Under the pieces are notes generated by a model that had not been told where the DNA came from, did no database searches, and saw only the letters and a list, made by a program, of their open reading frames with translations. A DNA stretch of 64,000 nt from CAZQFS01 sp964592755. GTDB taxonomy: Bacteria > Hydrothermota > Tepidihabitantia > Tepidihabitantales > Tepidihabitantaceae. Made by a program: the position numbers and the translations under genes. The stretch lies in NCBI GenBank assembly GCA_964592755.1, contig CAZQFS010000002.1, positions 3,442 through 67,441 of the forward strand, given 5' to 3'. The stretch's first letter is position 1; every line of letters begins with the position of its first letter. This document shows positions 52,989-61,026 of the stretch, one piece after another.

Positions 52989-53717
52989 CTAGCGGCCTTT
53001 GGCCAGGCGGTCGATGAGATACTGGGGCAGGTCCGCCGCCCGCATCTTCTTCTGCACAGCCCCAATATCATACTCAACGCGATGGAACGAGAAGGCTCCG
53101 GTGCGGGAGTTGTAGATAACGGCACAGGCACGCGGGTCGCCGTCTCTTGGCTGACCTACGCTCCCGACGTTAATCAGGTACTTTGCGCCGGGGCTGAGGG
53201 TGAAGCTGTCGGCGGTAATCAGTTGCGCTGCCTGGCCGGGGACAAGCTCTACGGCGAACGGGAGGTGCGAATGCCCGACCAGACAGACCGTGTCCGGATA
53301 GTAGCCCATCTCCTCCTCGGCTTCGGCCAGCGTTGTAAGATAGGCCCATTCCTCGGGTTCAGACGGCGACGCGTGGACGACGAGCAGCGGTTCAAGCCGC
53401 TCGGTTAAAGGCAGGTTCTCGAGGTAGACCCGGTTGGCAGCGGTCAGCTTCTTGCGGGTCCAGAGCGCGGCCGCGGCGGCGCTGTCGTTGAACGCCTTGA
53501 TTGAGGTTTTCCCAACCACGCCATAGTCGTGATTACCCGCCACGCACAGCGGGCGAAGGCTACGGATTGTCTCGACGCAGCGGTTCGGGTCCGGGCCGTA
53601 GCCGACAATGTCTCCGCAGCAGACATACCTGCTTACGCCCCGGTTCTTCATCAGGGTGAGTACCGCCTCCAGTGCGGCCATGTTCCCGTGAATGTCGGAC
53701 ATTATCCCTGTCTTCAT
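52989..53717 (-). CDS. Metallophosphoesterase, YfcE/ApaH-like
   Basis: 242 residues with the calcineurin-type metal motifs in order: MSDIHGNMAALEAVL (D-x-H), CCGDIVGYGPDP (GD-x-x-x-x-G), VAGNHDYGV (GNHD), LVVHASPSEPEEW and CLVGHSHLPFAVE (GH-x-H), closing with INVGSVGQPRDGDPRA. This subfamily hydrolyses phosphodiesters or phosphoproteins; the substrate is not predictable. The start overlaps the nusB end by 4 bases, making it the last gene of the rml-rib-nusB operon. Confidence 0.9.
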   Translation of the reverse strand: MKTGIMSDIHGNMAALEAVLTLMKNRGVSRYVCCGDIVGYGPDPNRCVETIRSLRPLCVAGNHDYGVVGKTSIKAFNDSAAAAALWTRKKLTAANRVYLENLPLTERLEPLLVVHASPSEPEEWAYLTTLAEAEEEMGYYPDTVCLVGHSHLPFAVELVPGQAAQLITADSFTLSPGAKYLINVGSVGQPRDGDPRACAVIYNSRTGAFSFHRVEYDIGAVQKKMRAADLPQYLIDRLAKGR

Positions 53718-54136
53718 ACTGCTCCTTGTTTCTTGCTCAGCTCGCGCAGTACGCCGTCAAGCACGCCGTTGACGAACCGGCCGGCTTCGTCGTCGCCGAA
53801 CTTCTTGGCGATGTCCACCGCCTCGTTGATTGTTACCTTGGGCGGCACGTCGCCGAAGTAGAGCAGCTCGGCGATGGCGACTCTGAGTATCGCCCGGTCA
53901 ACCATGGTCAGCCGTTCCAGACGCCAGCGGCGCAGGTGGCGCCGCAGGACCGTGTCGATTTCCTGCTGGGATGTCTGCACCGCGGCAACCAGCCGGCGCA
54001 GGTAGCTTTCCGCATCGTCGGACGGGTTCTTCCGCGCGACGATTTCCTCGATGGTTGCGTCCGGGTCATCTCCCACCAGGTCAAGTCGGTAGATGACCTC
54101 GAGCGCACACTCGCGGGCCAGGCGCCGGTGAGTCAT
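53714..54136 (-). CDS. nusB: Transcription antitermination factor NusB
   Basis: 140 residues, all helical. RRLARECALEVIYRLDLVGD at the start, MVDRAILRVAIAELLYFGDV, PPKVTINEAVDIAKKFGDDE and FVNGVLDGVL are the standard NusB strings. With NusE (S10) it binds boxA of rRNA leaders. As often in bacteria it is next to ribH. Confidence 0.96.
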   Translation of the reverse strand: MTHRRLARECALEVIYRLDLVGDDPDATIEEIVARKNPSDDAESYLRRLVAAVQTSQQEIDTVLRRHLRRWRLERLTMVDRAILRVAIAELLYFGDVPPKVTINEAVDIAKKFGDDEAGRFVNGVLDGVLRELSKKQGAV

Positions 54137-54163
54137 GCTACCCTGTTCGGTCCTGGGGTTCTG

Positions 54164-54634
54164 CTAGTCCAGCGACTGCCCGGCCAGGTCAGCCATCTCA
54201 ATGGCCGACAGGGCCGCGTTCCAGCCTTTGTTGCCGGCCTTGGCCCCGGCGCGCTCCAGCGCCTGCTCCAGGGTCTCGGCCGTGATGATGCCGAAGCTGG
54301 TCGGGACACCGGTGTCGAGCGCTACCCGCGCGAGCCCTTTGGCCACTTCGGCCGAGATGTACTCGGCATGGGGCGTATCGCCGCGAATCACCGCGCCCAG
54401 TCCGATGACCGCGTTGTACTTCTTGGTGCGTGCCGCACGTCCGGCCACCGGCGGTATCTCATATGCGCCCGGCACCCAGACGACATCAACTCCGGCAGCG
54501 TGGTGCCGCTCCAGGCAGTCCCGGGCGCCCGCCAGCAACTGCTGGCTGATAAGCTCGTTGAATCGCGACACCACAAGGCAGAATCTCCGGCCTTTGGCGT
54601 CGAGCATGCCTTTCCACTCACGGACTTCCATCAT
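54164..54634 (-). CDS. ribH: 6,7-dimethyl-8-ribityllumazine synthase
   Basis: 156 residues. It condenses the ribityl-pyrimidine with dihydroxybutanone phosphate to lumazine, the step before riboflavin. FCLVVSRFNELISQQLL, WVPGAYEIPPVA, VIGLGAVIRGDTPHAEYISA (with the catalytic His) and SFGIITAETLEQAL(ERAG..)GNKGWNAA match the family. The start overlaps the ribBA end. ribBA provides both of its precursors' first steps. Confidence 0.96.
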   Translation of the reverse strand: MMEVREWKGMLDAKGRRFCLVVSRFNELISQQLLAGARDCLERHHAAGVDVVWVPGAYEIPPVAGRAARTKKYNAVIGLGAVIRGDTPHAEYISAEVAKGLARVALDTGVPTSFGIITAETLEQALERAGAKAGNKGWNAALSAIEMADLAGQSLD

Positions 54635-55911
54635 CTCACTCCTTTTGCCCTGTCACGACCACGGCCGGCAGCCGGGCGCTCCAGCTCGGTCTCGATGTCG
54701 CCGAGCAGGTGGCCGAGGCGGTCGCGCTTGGTGACCAGGTATCTGATATTCCTTCTGTTCGGACGCACAATTATCGGCACGCGCTCCACGATGTCCAGTC
54801 CGAAACCGCGCAGCCCGATCAGCTTGCGCGGGTTGTTGGTCAGCAGGCGGATGCTCGAAAGCCCAAGGTCGGACAGAATCTGGGCGCCGATGCCGTAGTC
54901 GCGCAGGTCAGGCTCAAATCCGAGCGCAACGTTCGCCTGCACGGTATCGAGCCCCTTGTCCTGCAGCGCATATGCCTTCAGTTTGTTGGCCAGGCCGATG
55001 CCTCGGCCCTCCTGCCGCATGTAGAGGACAACGCCCCGGTCCGCGCGGGCAATCATCTCCATTGACCGCGCGAGCTGGGCGCCGCAGTCACACCGGAGGG
55101 AATGAAGCACGTCGCCCGTCAGACACTGGGAATGGACGCGCACGAGCACGCGCTGCTTGTTGCGCACCTCTCCCCGGACCAGGGCAAGGTGGGCATACGG
55201 CTCGACCACGTCTTCGTAGACCACGACCCGGAACTCGCCGTACTCGGTGGGCAGCGTTGTCTCGACCACGGGCCGCACCAGCTTCTCCCGGGTGCGGCGG
55301 AACTCAATCAGGTCCCGAACCGCAACCATCTTCAGCCCGAACCTGCGGCAGAGCCGCTCAAGCGCAGGCAGCCGTGCCATGCTGCCGTTGTCGGCCATCA
55401 CCTCACACAGCACGCCGGCCGGCGCAGACCCGGCCAGCCGCGCCAGGTCCACGGCTGCCTCGGTATGCCCGGCCCGGACCAGCACCCCGCCGTCTTTGGC
55501 CACCAGCGGGAACACATGGCCGGGCCGCGCCAGGTCCTCGGGTCGGGTTTTCGGGTCAACCAGCGCCCGAATCGTCACGGCCCGGTCATGGGCCGAGATA
55601 CCGGTCGTCGTGTTCCGCACCGCATCAACCGACACGGTGAAAGCGGTGCCGTGCAGGGCAGTGTTCTCGCTCGCCTGCGCCGCAAGCCCGAGCGCGGCAC
55701 AGCGTTCGCCCGTCAGGGCGACGCAGATAAGGCCCCGTCCGTGCCGCGCCATGAAATTGACCTTGTCCGCGGTTATCCGCTCGGCCGCGCAAACCAGGTC
55801 GCCTTCGTTCTCGCGAGCCTCATCGTCGACGACGACGACCAGCCGTCCCTGCCGGAGGTCGCGCAGGACATCCTCTACCCGGGCGAACCGCGACGACTTC
55901 TTACCGCCCAT
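54631..55911 (-). CDS. ribBA: Bifunctional RibBA (DHBP synthase / GTP cyclohydrolase II)
   Basis: 426 residues from ATG 55911 (MGGKKSSRFARVEDVLRDLR); GTG 55944 is an alternative 11 codons earlier. RibB half: VVVDDEARENEGDLVCAAER, FMARHGRGLICVAL, STD-type region SVDAVRNTTTGISAHDRA and GHTEAAVDLARLAG. RibA half: VRVHSQCLTGDVLHSLRCDC with the zinc cysteines (CLTGDVLxSLRCDC), MRQEGRGIGLANKLKAYALQ and LTNNPRKLIGLRG. It makes 3,4-dihydroxy-2-butanone 4-phosphate and the pyrimidine precursor of riboflavin. Its start lies inside the end of the rmlB-like gene. RibD and RibE are not in the window. Confidence 0.95.
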   Translation of the reverse strand: MGGKKSSRFARVEDVLRDLRQGRLVVVVDDEARENEGDLVCAAERITADKVNFMARHGRGLICVALTGERCAALGLAAQASENTALHGTAFTVSVDAVRNTTTGISAHDRAVTIRALVDPKTRPEDLARPGHVFPLVAKDGGVLVRAGHTEAAVDLARLAGSAPAGVLCEVMADNGSMARLPALERLCRRFGLKMVAVRDLIEFRRTREKLVRPVVETTLPTEYGEFRVVVYEDVVEPYAHLALVRGEVRNKQRVLVRVHSQCLTGDVLHSLRCDCGAQLARSMEMIARADRGVVLYMRQEGRGIGLANKLKAYALQDKGLDTVQANVALGFEPDLRDYGIGAQILSDLGLSSIRLLTNNPRKLIGLRGFGLDIVERVPIIVRPNRRNIRYLVTKRDRLGHLLGDIETELERPAAGRGRDRAKGVR

Positions 55912-57006
55912 GCCCTTGACGCTGAATCGGTGCGCCGAGCGCACTTCCGTACCACCGCCTGCAAAACTCCTGAAACGCTCGGCGGCGGCGAATCTTCTGC
56001 CACCACGGTCGGTTTGCCAGATACCATTCGATGGTCTGTTTGAGCCCTATAGAGAACCGGGTCGCGGCTTTCCAGCCGAGCACCCGGGCGGCTTTGCGCG
56101 GGTCGCAGACCAGGCGCTTGACATGACCGGGCCGGTCGTTGACGTGCTGGAGAAGGCCGGCCGGCTTGCCGAAGTGGTGGAGCAGCTCGCGGGCAATCTG
56201 AAGCGAGCTATGCTCCTCACCCGACCCCAGGTTGAATACCTCTCCTGCCACCTTCTCGGCCGGGGCCTCGACCGCAGCCTTCACCGCCCGGCACAGGTCG
56301 GCGACATAAGTCCAGTCGCGCGTGTTCCTGCCTGAGCCGTACACGTACAGCGGTCTGTTCTCCAGGACATTGGTCAGAAAGAACGGGATTACCTTCTCCG
56401 GGTACTGGTTCGGACCGTAGACGTTGAACGGACGCAGGATGGTGACCGGCAGACCATAGGTGCAGAAGTAGGAGTAGCAGAGCCGGTCCGCACCGGCCTT
56501 GGTCGCCGCATACGGGCTCTGCGGTTCAATCGGGTGGCTCTCGCTCATCGGCACGGTGCGGGCNNNNNNNNNNAGCCCAGGAGGGCGACATCCTCGAACG
56601 TCAGGTCGGTGCGGGCCGAGCCGTACACCTCGCAGGTTGAAATCTGCACGAACCGGTCGCAGGGACGACGCCGGAACTCGTCGAGCAGCACCCAGGTTCC
56701 GACAAAGTCGGTGTGAACAAACGGCGCCACGTCTTCAATCGAGCGGTCGATGTGGGTCTCGGCCACGAAATTGACAACCGCATCCACACCTGCCAGCGCC
56801 TTGCGCACCGCATCCCGCCGGCAGACATCGGCGCGGACAAACTCAAACCGCGGGTTCTTCCAGAACTCCGGGGGGAAGTTGTCGAGGTTTCCGCAGTAGG
56901 TCAGCTTGTCGAGCACCCGGACCCGCCAGCCCGGCTCGGCAAGAAGCAGCCGCACGAAGTTCGAGCCGATGAACCCGGCCCCGCCGGTGACCAGCGCCCG
57001 CGGCAT
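55901..57006 (-). CDS. NAD-dependent sugar-nucleotide epimerase/dehydratase, split by N gap
   Basis: Two frames that belong together. The upstream part reads ALVTGGAGFIGSNFVRLLLA (NAD site G-x-x-G-x-x-G), YCGNLDNFPPEF, VVNFVAETHIDRSIED and VQISTCEVYGSA. The downstream part has the catalytic Y-x-x-x-K in PQSPYAATKAGADRL, ILRPFNVYGPNQYP, GSGRNTRDWTYVADLC and the C-terminal helices. Between them are 10 N (56564-56573), so the apparent frame change is an artefact of the gap. The fold is RmlB-like (dTDP-glucose 4,6-dehydratase), but STCEVYG instead of STDEVYG leaves the exact reaction open. The stop overlaps ribBA; the start overlaps the rmlC-like stop by 1 base (TGATG). Confidence 0.85.
56564..56573. 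other. Assembly gap (10 N)
   Basis: A 10-N filler of uncertain true length inside the epimerase gene. Protein on both sides is intact, so few residues are missing. Confidence 0.98.
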
Positions 57007-57461
57007 CAGCCCTCTCTAATCCGCCAGTCGTACGGGACCGACGGGTCGTCCGGTGCGCGCCGGAACTCGTCCGGCTGGTCATAGTTGTAGGGTTCGGTCG
57101 GGCAGTTGACCATGTAGGCCGGCTCGGTGCCGACGCCCTTCATACCGTGGAGCACGCCGGCCGGGATGCGGACGAGCAGCGGGTTCTGCTCGCCGATGAA
57201 GAACTCCTGGACCTCGCCCCTGGTCTCCGAATCGGGCCGCTCGTCGTAGAGCACGACCTTGGCCATCCCTTTCACGACCGCGAAGTAGTCGGTCTGCACC
57301 TTGTGGTAGTGCCAGCCTTTGACTACACCGGGGTAGACTATGGAGAGGTACACCTGGCCGAACTTCTCGAACAGCGTGTCATCGGAACGCAGGATTTCCA
57401 TCACCGCCCCGCGTTCGTCCGGGATGACGCGAAGAGGCTTGACCTGAACGCCCTTAATCAT
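57006..57461 (-). CDS. dTDP-4-dehydrorhamnose 3,5-epimerase-like (RmlC) cupin
   Basis: 151 residues from ATG 57461 (MIKGVQVKPLRVIPDERGAV); TTG 57470 lies in the -10 box and cannot be the start. RmlC motifs: VKPLRVIPDERGAVMEILR, FGQVYLSIVYPGVVKGWHYH with the catalytic His, and NPLLVRIPAGVLHGMKGVG. RmlC-type cupins epimerise dTDP-4-keto-6-deoxyglucose; with the dehydratase next door it makes a deoxysugar nucleotide for envelope glycans. It is the first gene of a six-gene operon down to 52989. Confidence 0.88.
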   Translation of the reverse strand: MIKGVQVKPLRVIPDERGAVMEILRSDDTLFEKFGQVYLSIVYPGVVKGWHYHKVQTDYFAVVKGMAKVVLYDERPDSETRGEVQEFFIGEQNPLLVRIPAGVLHGMKGVGTEPAYMVNCPTEPYNYDQPDEFRRAPDDPSVPYDWRIREG

Positions 57462-57469
57462 GGACGCCA

Positions 57470-57497
57470 AGTATATCTATCTCCGGTCATGATTCAA
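57470..57497 (-). promoter_or_regulatory. Promoter of the rml-rib-nusB operon
   Basis: On the minus strand TTGAAT (57492-57497), 16-base spacer, TATACT (57470-57475). The ATG at 57461 is 8 bases past the -10 box, so the transcript is probably leaderless. Confidence 0.55.
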
Positions 57498-57569
57498 GCC
57501 TGCGCATCGCCCCTGGTCCGCACCTGAGTCCGACATTCCTGTATTGACGCCAGGAGCGAACACCACGCT

Positions 57570-57890
57570 GACGGCGGGCAGGACATCAGCGGCAAAACCG
57601 CGCCGCAACCGCCGAGGTCAAAGCCGAGTGCAAAGCAGCGACAGAAAGCAGCCTGAAAACCCGCTCACCAAGACAGACAACGGCTTAAGCAACTGCCAAG
57701 CCAATGGCTCGAGCAACTGCTCAGACCATTGCGCAAAGCAGCACGCAAGAAACCGCGCGCGGCATTGCTCGACTCAGCGCCCGAAGCAAAGCCCGCGTCA
57801 AAGCCCGGCGCAAAACCAGGCTGACAACCCGGCCAAAAACGCGCCCCAATACCGTCCCGGGAACGGCCTCCCGGCAGTACCCCCCTCGGG
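57570..57890 (+). repeat. Dispersed intergenic repeat, copy 3
   Basis: The most complete copy. It aligns gap-free with copy 1 for at least about 280 bases and ends in GAACGGCCTCCCGGCAG (near 57860-57880). Its internal hairpin, CAATGG...CCATTG (about 57702-57731), encloses GAGC/GCTC; copy 1 has the same outer stem with changed inner bases. It is rich in GCAA, AGCA and ACTGC motifs and lacks stop codons in one frame, but has no start or ribosome site. The rest of 57462-58034 holds only the two promoters. Confidence 0.75.
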
Positions 57891-57998
57891 AAAACGAAGA
57901 AGAAACGGCAAGTCCGGCTTCGAGAGCTGTTCGCCACGGGAAAGGCCATGCCGTTCGCTGAGGCCTAGGTGGTCTTTGGCCGTGACCCCGCCTGCCGG

Positions 57999-58026
57999 TT
58001 GACTCTGTGCGCAATTGGTGTAGCCT
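57999..58026 (+). promoter_or_regulatory. Promoter of the GH113-like gene
   Basis: TTGACT (57999-58004), 16-base spacer, TAGCCT (58021-58026); ATG 58035 is 8 bases past the -10 box. Confidence 0.5.
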
Positions 58027-58034
58027 GTCCGCAG

Positions 58035-59396
58035 ATGCGGCCGAAGGCTCCCGTGATTCTCATCGTCCTTCTCTGCGGGTCGCTGGCCTGCAACCGCGTC
58101 CCGGCTCAAGACCTGAGACAGCGAGGGGTGAGCTACGTTTCATGGTGGCACGACGACTACCTGTCCGTGGAGTCGGATAGCTCGCTTGCGCTGCTCGCCG
58201 CGACCGGCGCGCAGTGGGTCGGAATCCTGACCACATGGTACCAGGATTCTGCCACCGCCACCCGCATCGCGCCGGATACGCTCAAGACGCCAACCGACGC
58301 GGCCGTCGCCCACGCGGTCGCCAGAGTCAAGGCCCTGGGACTCAAGGTAATGCTGAAACCACACGTAGATTGCTGGAACGGCGACTGGCGCGGCGACATC
58401 ACGCCCGACAGTGCAGGTCTTTGGTTCGGGTCATACAGCAGGTTCATCTGCCACTATGCATCGCTGGCCGAATCGCTTCATTGCGAACAGTTCTGTGTCG
58501 GCACGGAGCTGGAGGGAACAACGCTCGGCCACGCGACGGAATGGCGGACGATTATCGACTCGGTGAAGACTCGGTTCAGCGGAACGGTCACCTACGCTGC
58601 CAACTGGGACCGCTATCGGACCCATGTTCAGTTCTGGGATGCGCTTGACCTGGTAGGAATTGACGCCTACTTCCCGCTGACCAACTCAAACAGCCCGACG
58701 GTCGCCGAACTGGTCGCGGCCTGGAACTCACGCTGGCTGCCGACACTTGATTCGTTTCAGGCGCGGGTCGGAAAGCCGATTCTGGTGACCGAAATCGGCT
58801 ACCGCAGCGTGGACAGCGCCAACATCAGGCCGTGGGACTACGCAATGACCGGCCCGGTGGACACCGCGGAGCAACGTGACTGCTACGAGGCCGCGTTCCA
58901 GGCCCTCTGGGACAAGCCTTGGTTCCGGGGCTTCTACTGGTGGAACTGGACTACGCATCCGGACCAAGGTGGTCCGAGTGACGACGACTACACGCCCCAT
59001 AACAAACCGGCAGAGCGTGTGCTGACCAACTGGTACAGTGCAACGATGCTGGAGCAATCGCGGGCGAGAACGCAGCCGCAACTCGCCTTGGTGATCCCCA
59101 ATCCCGCAAGGAAGGGTTCAACTGTCGAGTTCCGCGCCGCTTCCGATGCCCAAAGCTACTTGGTCTACGACCTGACCGGTTCGCTCTGCAAGACGGGTGA
59201 GTTTCGGAGTCAAAGAAGACGGCTGTCGATTGCCGGGCTGGCTGCCGGTCGCTATACCTTGGTGGTGACGACTGGTCCAAACGTCAACGCCGCACCCCTT
59301 GCGCTGACGATTCTGGACGGGGCGTCATCTGCCTGCCGCCGTTCTGCCTTCTGCAATCCGGTGCCGAGCCGCCCCTCCGACAAGCTCAGGCTCTGA
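58035..59396 (+). CDS. GH113-like glycoside hydrolase, exported
   Basis: 453 residues from ATG 58035. Lipobox-like LCGSLACNR (Cys19). The TIM barrel opens RGVSYVSWWHDDYLS and carries VMLKPHVDCWNGDWRG, the acid/base candidate Glu158 in CVGTELEGTT, LVGIDAYFPLT, the nucleophile candidate Glu253 in ILVTEIGYRS, and FRGFYWWNWTTHP. This order fits GH113 (beta-mannanase-like) enzymes. Residues about 350-440 are a sorting-type Ig domain (LVIPNPARKGSTVEFRAA ... AAGRYTLVVTTG), with a non-homologous last 30 residues. It likely hydrolyses a beta-linked polysaccharide outside the cell. Confidence 0.78.
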   Translation: MRPKAPVILIVLLCGSLACNRVPAQDLRQRGVSYVSWWHDDYLSVESDSSLALLAATGAQWVGILTTWYQDSATATRIAPDTLKTPTDAAVAHAVARVKALGLKVMLKPHVDCWNGDWRGDITPDSAGLWFGSYSRFICHYASLAESLHCEQFCVGTELEGTTLGHATEWRTIIDSVKTRFSGTVTYAANWDRYRTHVQFWDALDLVGIDAYFPLTNSNSPTVAELVAAWNSRWLPTLDSFQARVGKPILVTEIGYRSVDSANIRPWDYAMTGPVDTAEQRDCYEAAFQALWDKPWFRGFYWWNWTTHPDQGGPSDDDYTPHNKPAERVLTNWYSATMLEQSRARTQPQLALVIPNPARKGSTVEFRAASDAQSYLVYDLTGSLCKTGEFRSQRRRLSIAGLAAGRYTLVVTTGPNVNAAPLALTILDGASSACRRSAFCNPVPSRPSDKLRL

Positions 59397-59457
59397 GCGG
59401 AACAAGAGGGTCTGTGCGTTCTGGCCTGGCGTGACTCCGCCACTCTTCTCCGCTTCT

Positions 59458-60678
59458 TCATTCCAGCAGGTGTCCCATTGGAATCGCCCACAGGCGGTCC
59501 GCCAGCTTCACGGCTTCCCTGCCATTGTAGGCAAGCACTGCGGATACGCAGGCCGGAGTCCGGTCCAGAAACGCCCGCAAACCTGACAGATCGCTGTCGT
59601 CCCATCGGGTGGCCGCTTTCACTTCCACGGCGAAGACCCTGCGACCGACCTCGATTACGAAGTCCACTTCGTGCCGGCCCTGCTCGTGCCAGTAGGCCAG
59701 TTGCGCGTCCGGGAGATGGGCTTCGAGCAGCGCCGCCAAGTTCTGGCCGACATAGGTCTCAAACAAGGCGCCGCGCAGCAGGTCGTCGCGGCCCGGTTCA
59801 AGTATGGTCACACCGGCCATGTGTGCCGCCAGCCCGCTGTCGGTGAAGTACAGCTTGGGCGATTTCACGAGGCGGGAACTGCGGTTCTTCAAGAACGGCG
59901 GCAGGCGGCGGATGAGAAACGAAGCCTCCAGCAGGTCGAGATAGCGCCCGGCCGTGACGGCATTGAGCTTGGCGTCGCGCGCCAGCGTGCTGATGACGAG
60001 AACCTGGCCGGTGCGCAAGGCTGCCAGTTGCGCCAGGGTGCGAAACGCCACCAGGTCCGTGATCTGGGACAGTTGCCGTACGTCGCGCTCGACATAGGTC
60101 TGCACGTAGCCGCGAAACCACTCGGCCACGTCCCCGGCCGGGCTGAGGCATGCGGGCGGCAAACCGCCGGTCAGCACCTCCTGCTCGGTAACGGGTTGAG
60201 CCTTACCCGCGGGCAGCGCGGGTGAGCCGAAGAACGTCACGAGAAAAGGCCGACGGCTGGTGATTCGTCGCAGCTCCCGCCGGGTCATCGGTTGCAGGGC
60301 GAAATAACCGGCGCGGCCCGCCAGTGTCTCCGAGACGTGTCCAAGGAGCGCGAGGTTGACTGACCCGGAGAGAATGAACCGCCCCGGCTGTCGCTGTTCG
60401 TCGACGCTCTTCTTCAGCGCGACCAGCAACTCCGGGCAGCGCTGCACCTCGTCGAGAATGACGGGCGCTGCGAGCAGAGATTCGGGATTTGTCCGCGCCG
60501 CCGCCAGCGTGGCAAAATCGTCCAGCGTGCGGTATGCGTGGCCCCGGGCGAGAGCCGACTCGTTCTGAAGCAGCGTGCTCTTGCCGGACTGCCGCAGACC
60601 GGAGAGCACCACCACCGGCAACTGCCGCAAGGCCCGCTCCAGCCGCGGGGTGATTTCGCGCGGAAGATACTCTGTCAT
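59458..60678 (-). CDS. AAA ATPase with DUF4143 domain
   Basis: 406 residues. AAA_14 core: VVLSGLRQSGKSTLLQNESA (Walker A 27-35), VILDEVQRCPELLVALKKSV (Walker B), FILSGSVNLALLGHVSETLA (sensor). The C-terminal DUF4143 half has ERDVRQLSQITDLVAFRTLA, YFTDSGLAAHMAG and the PD-(D/E)XK-like end YWHEQGRHEVDFVIEVGRRVFAVEVK. These proteins are very common in variable regions and may be toxin-like or DNA-related; no role is established. Its promoter is 10 bases upstream of the ATG. It borders the defence island. Confidence 0.9.
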   Translation of the reverse strand: MTEYLPREITPRLERALRQLPVVVLSGLRQSGKSTLLQNESALARGHAYRTLDDFATLAAARTNPESLLAAPVILDEVQRCPELLVALKKSVDEQRQPGRFILSGSVNLALLGHVSETLAGRAGYFALQPMTRRELRRITSRRPFLVTFFGSPALPAGKAQPVTEQEVLTGGLPPACLSPAGDVAEWFRGYVQTYVERDVRQLSQITDLVAFRTLAQLAALRTGQVLVISTLARDAKLNAVTAGRYLDLLEASFLIRRLPPFLKNRSSRLVKSPKLYFTDSGLAAHMAGVTILEPGRDDLLRGALFETYVGQNLAALLEAHLPDAQLAYWHEQGRHEVDFVIEVGRRVFAVEVKAATRWDDSDLSGLRAFLDRTPACVSAVLAYNGREAVKLADRLWAIPMGHLLE

Positions 60679-60688
60679 GATGCAACAT

Positions 60689-60717
60689 AGAATAGCGGCA
60701 TTATGACATCAGGTCAA
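60689..60717 (-). promoter_or_regulatory. Promoter of the DUF4143 ATPase gene
   Basis: On the minus strand TTGACC (60712-60717), 17-base spacer, TATTCT (60689-60694). ATG 60678 is 10 bases past the -10 box; no ribosome site is seen. Confidence 0.55.
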
Positions 60718-61026
60718 GACGTTCCCGTCCGGTCGCCGGGCGGGGAAGGCCCGAACCAGCCGCAGCCGGACTACGCCGTCAGCCTTCCGCCTCTGCCATC
60801 CGACTTGTCACCTGCAAACTGACGCCGAGTCGCCCCGAGCGGAGCGAAAGGGTCTCTCCCGCCACCGGCAACTGCGCGCATCCTGCACCCCGCCGTCAAC
60901 CAACGTGCCCGCGGAAGACGGGCCGGTCCGAGGCCGAAAGCCGTCAGCCGAAGGCCGACCCGCCGTCGAGTGCGCCCAGCGTCGAAAGCCGCCCGCCACG
61001 CTGCCGGAACTTCCCGGTGTCCGACG
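60718..61026. other. Intergenic stretch, no gene seen
   Basis: 309 bases of GC-rich sequence between the ATPase promoter and the DUF5131 stop. Short frames on both strands show no family pattern. It may hold decayed sequence. Confidence 0.45.

Noticed and set aside
56534..56774. Frameshifted pseudogene call for the rmlB-like gene
   Set aside because: The frame change coincides with the 10-N filler, so it reflects unknown gap length, not a mutation.
15305..57890. CRISPR interpretation of the GC-rich repeats
   Set aside because: Three single, distant 0.3-kb copies without regular spacers and no cas genes.
57544..58002. 152-codon plus frame rich in Arg, Asn, Ser and Gln
   Set aside because: It covers repeat copy 3 and has no ribosome site. 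The same-frame similarity to copy 1 follows from the gap-free DNA similarity.
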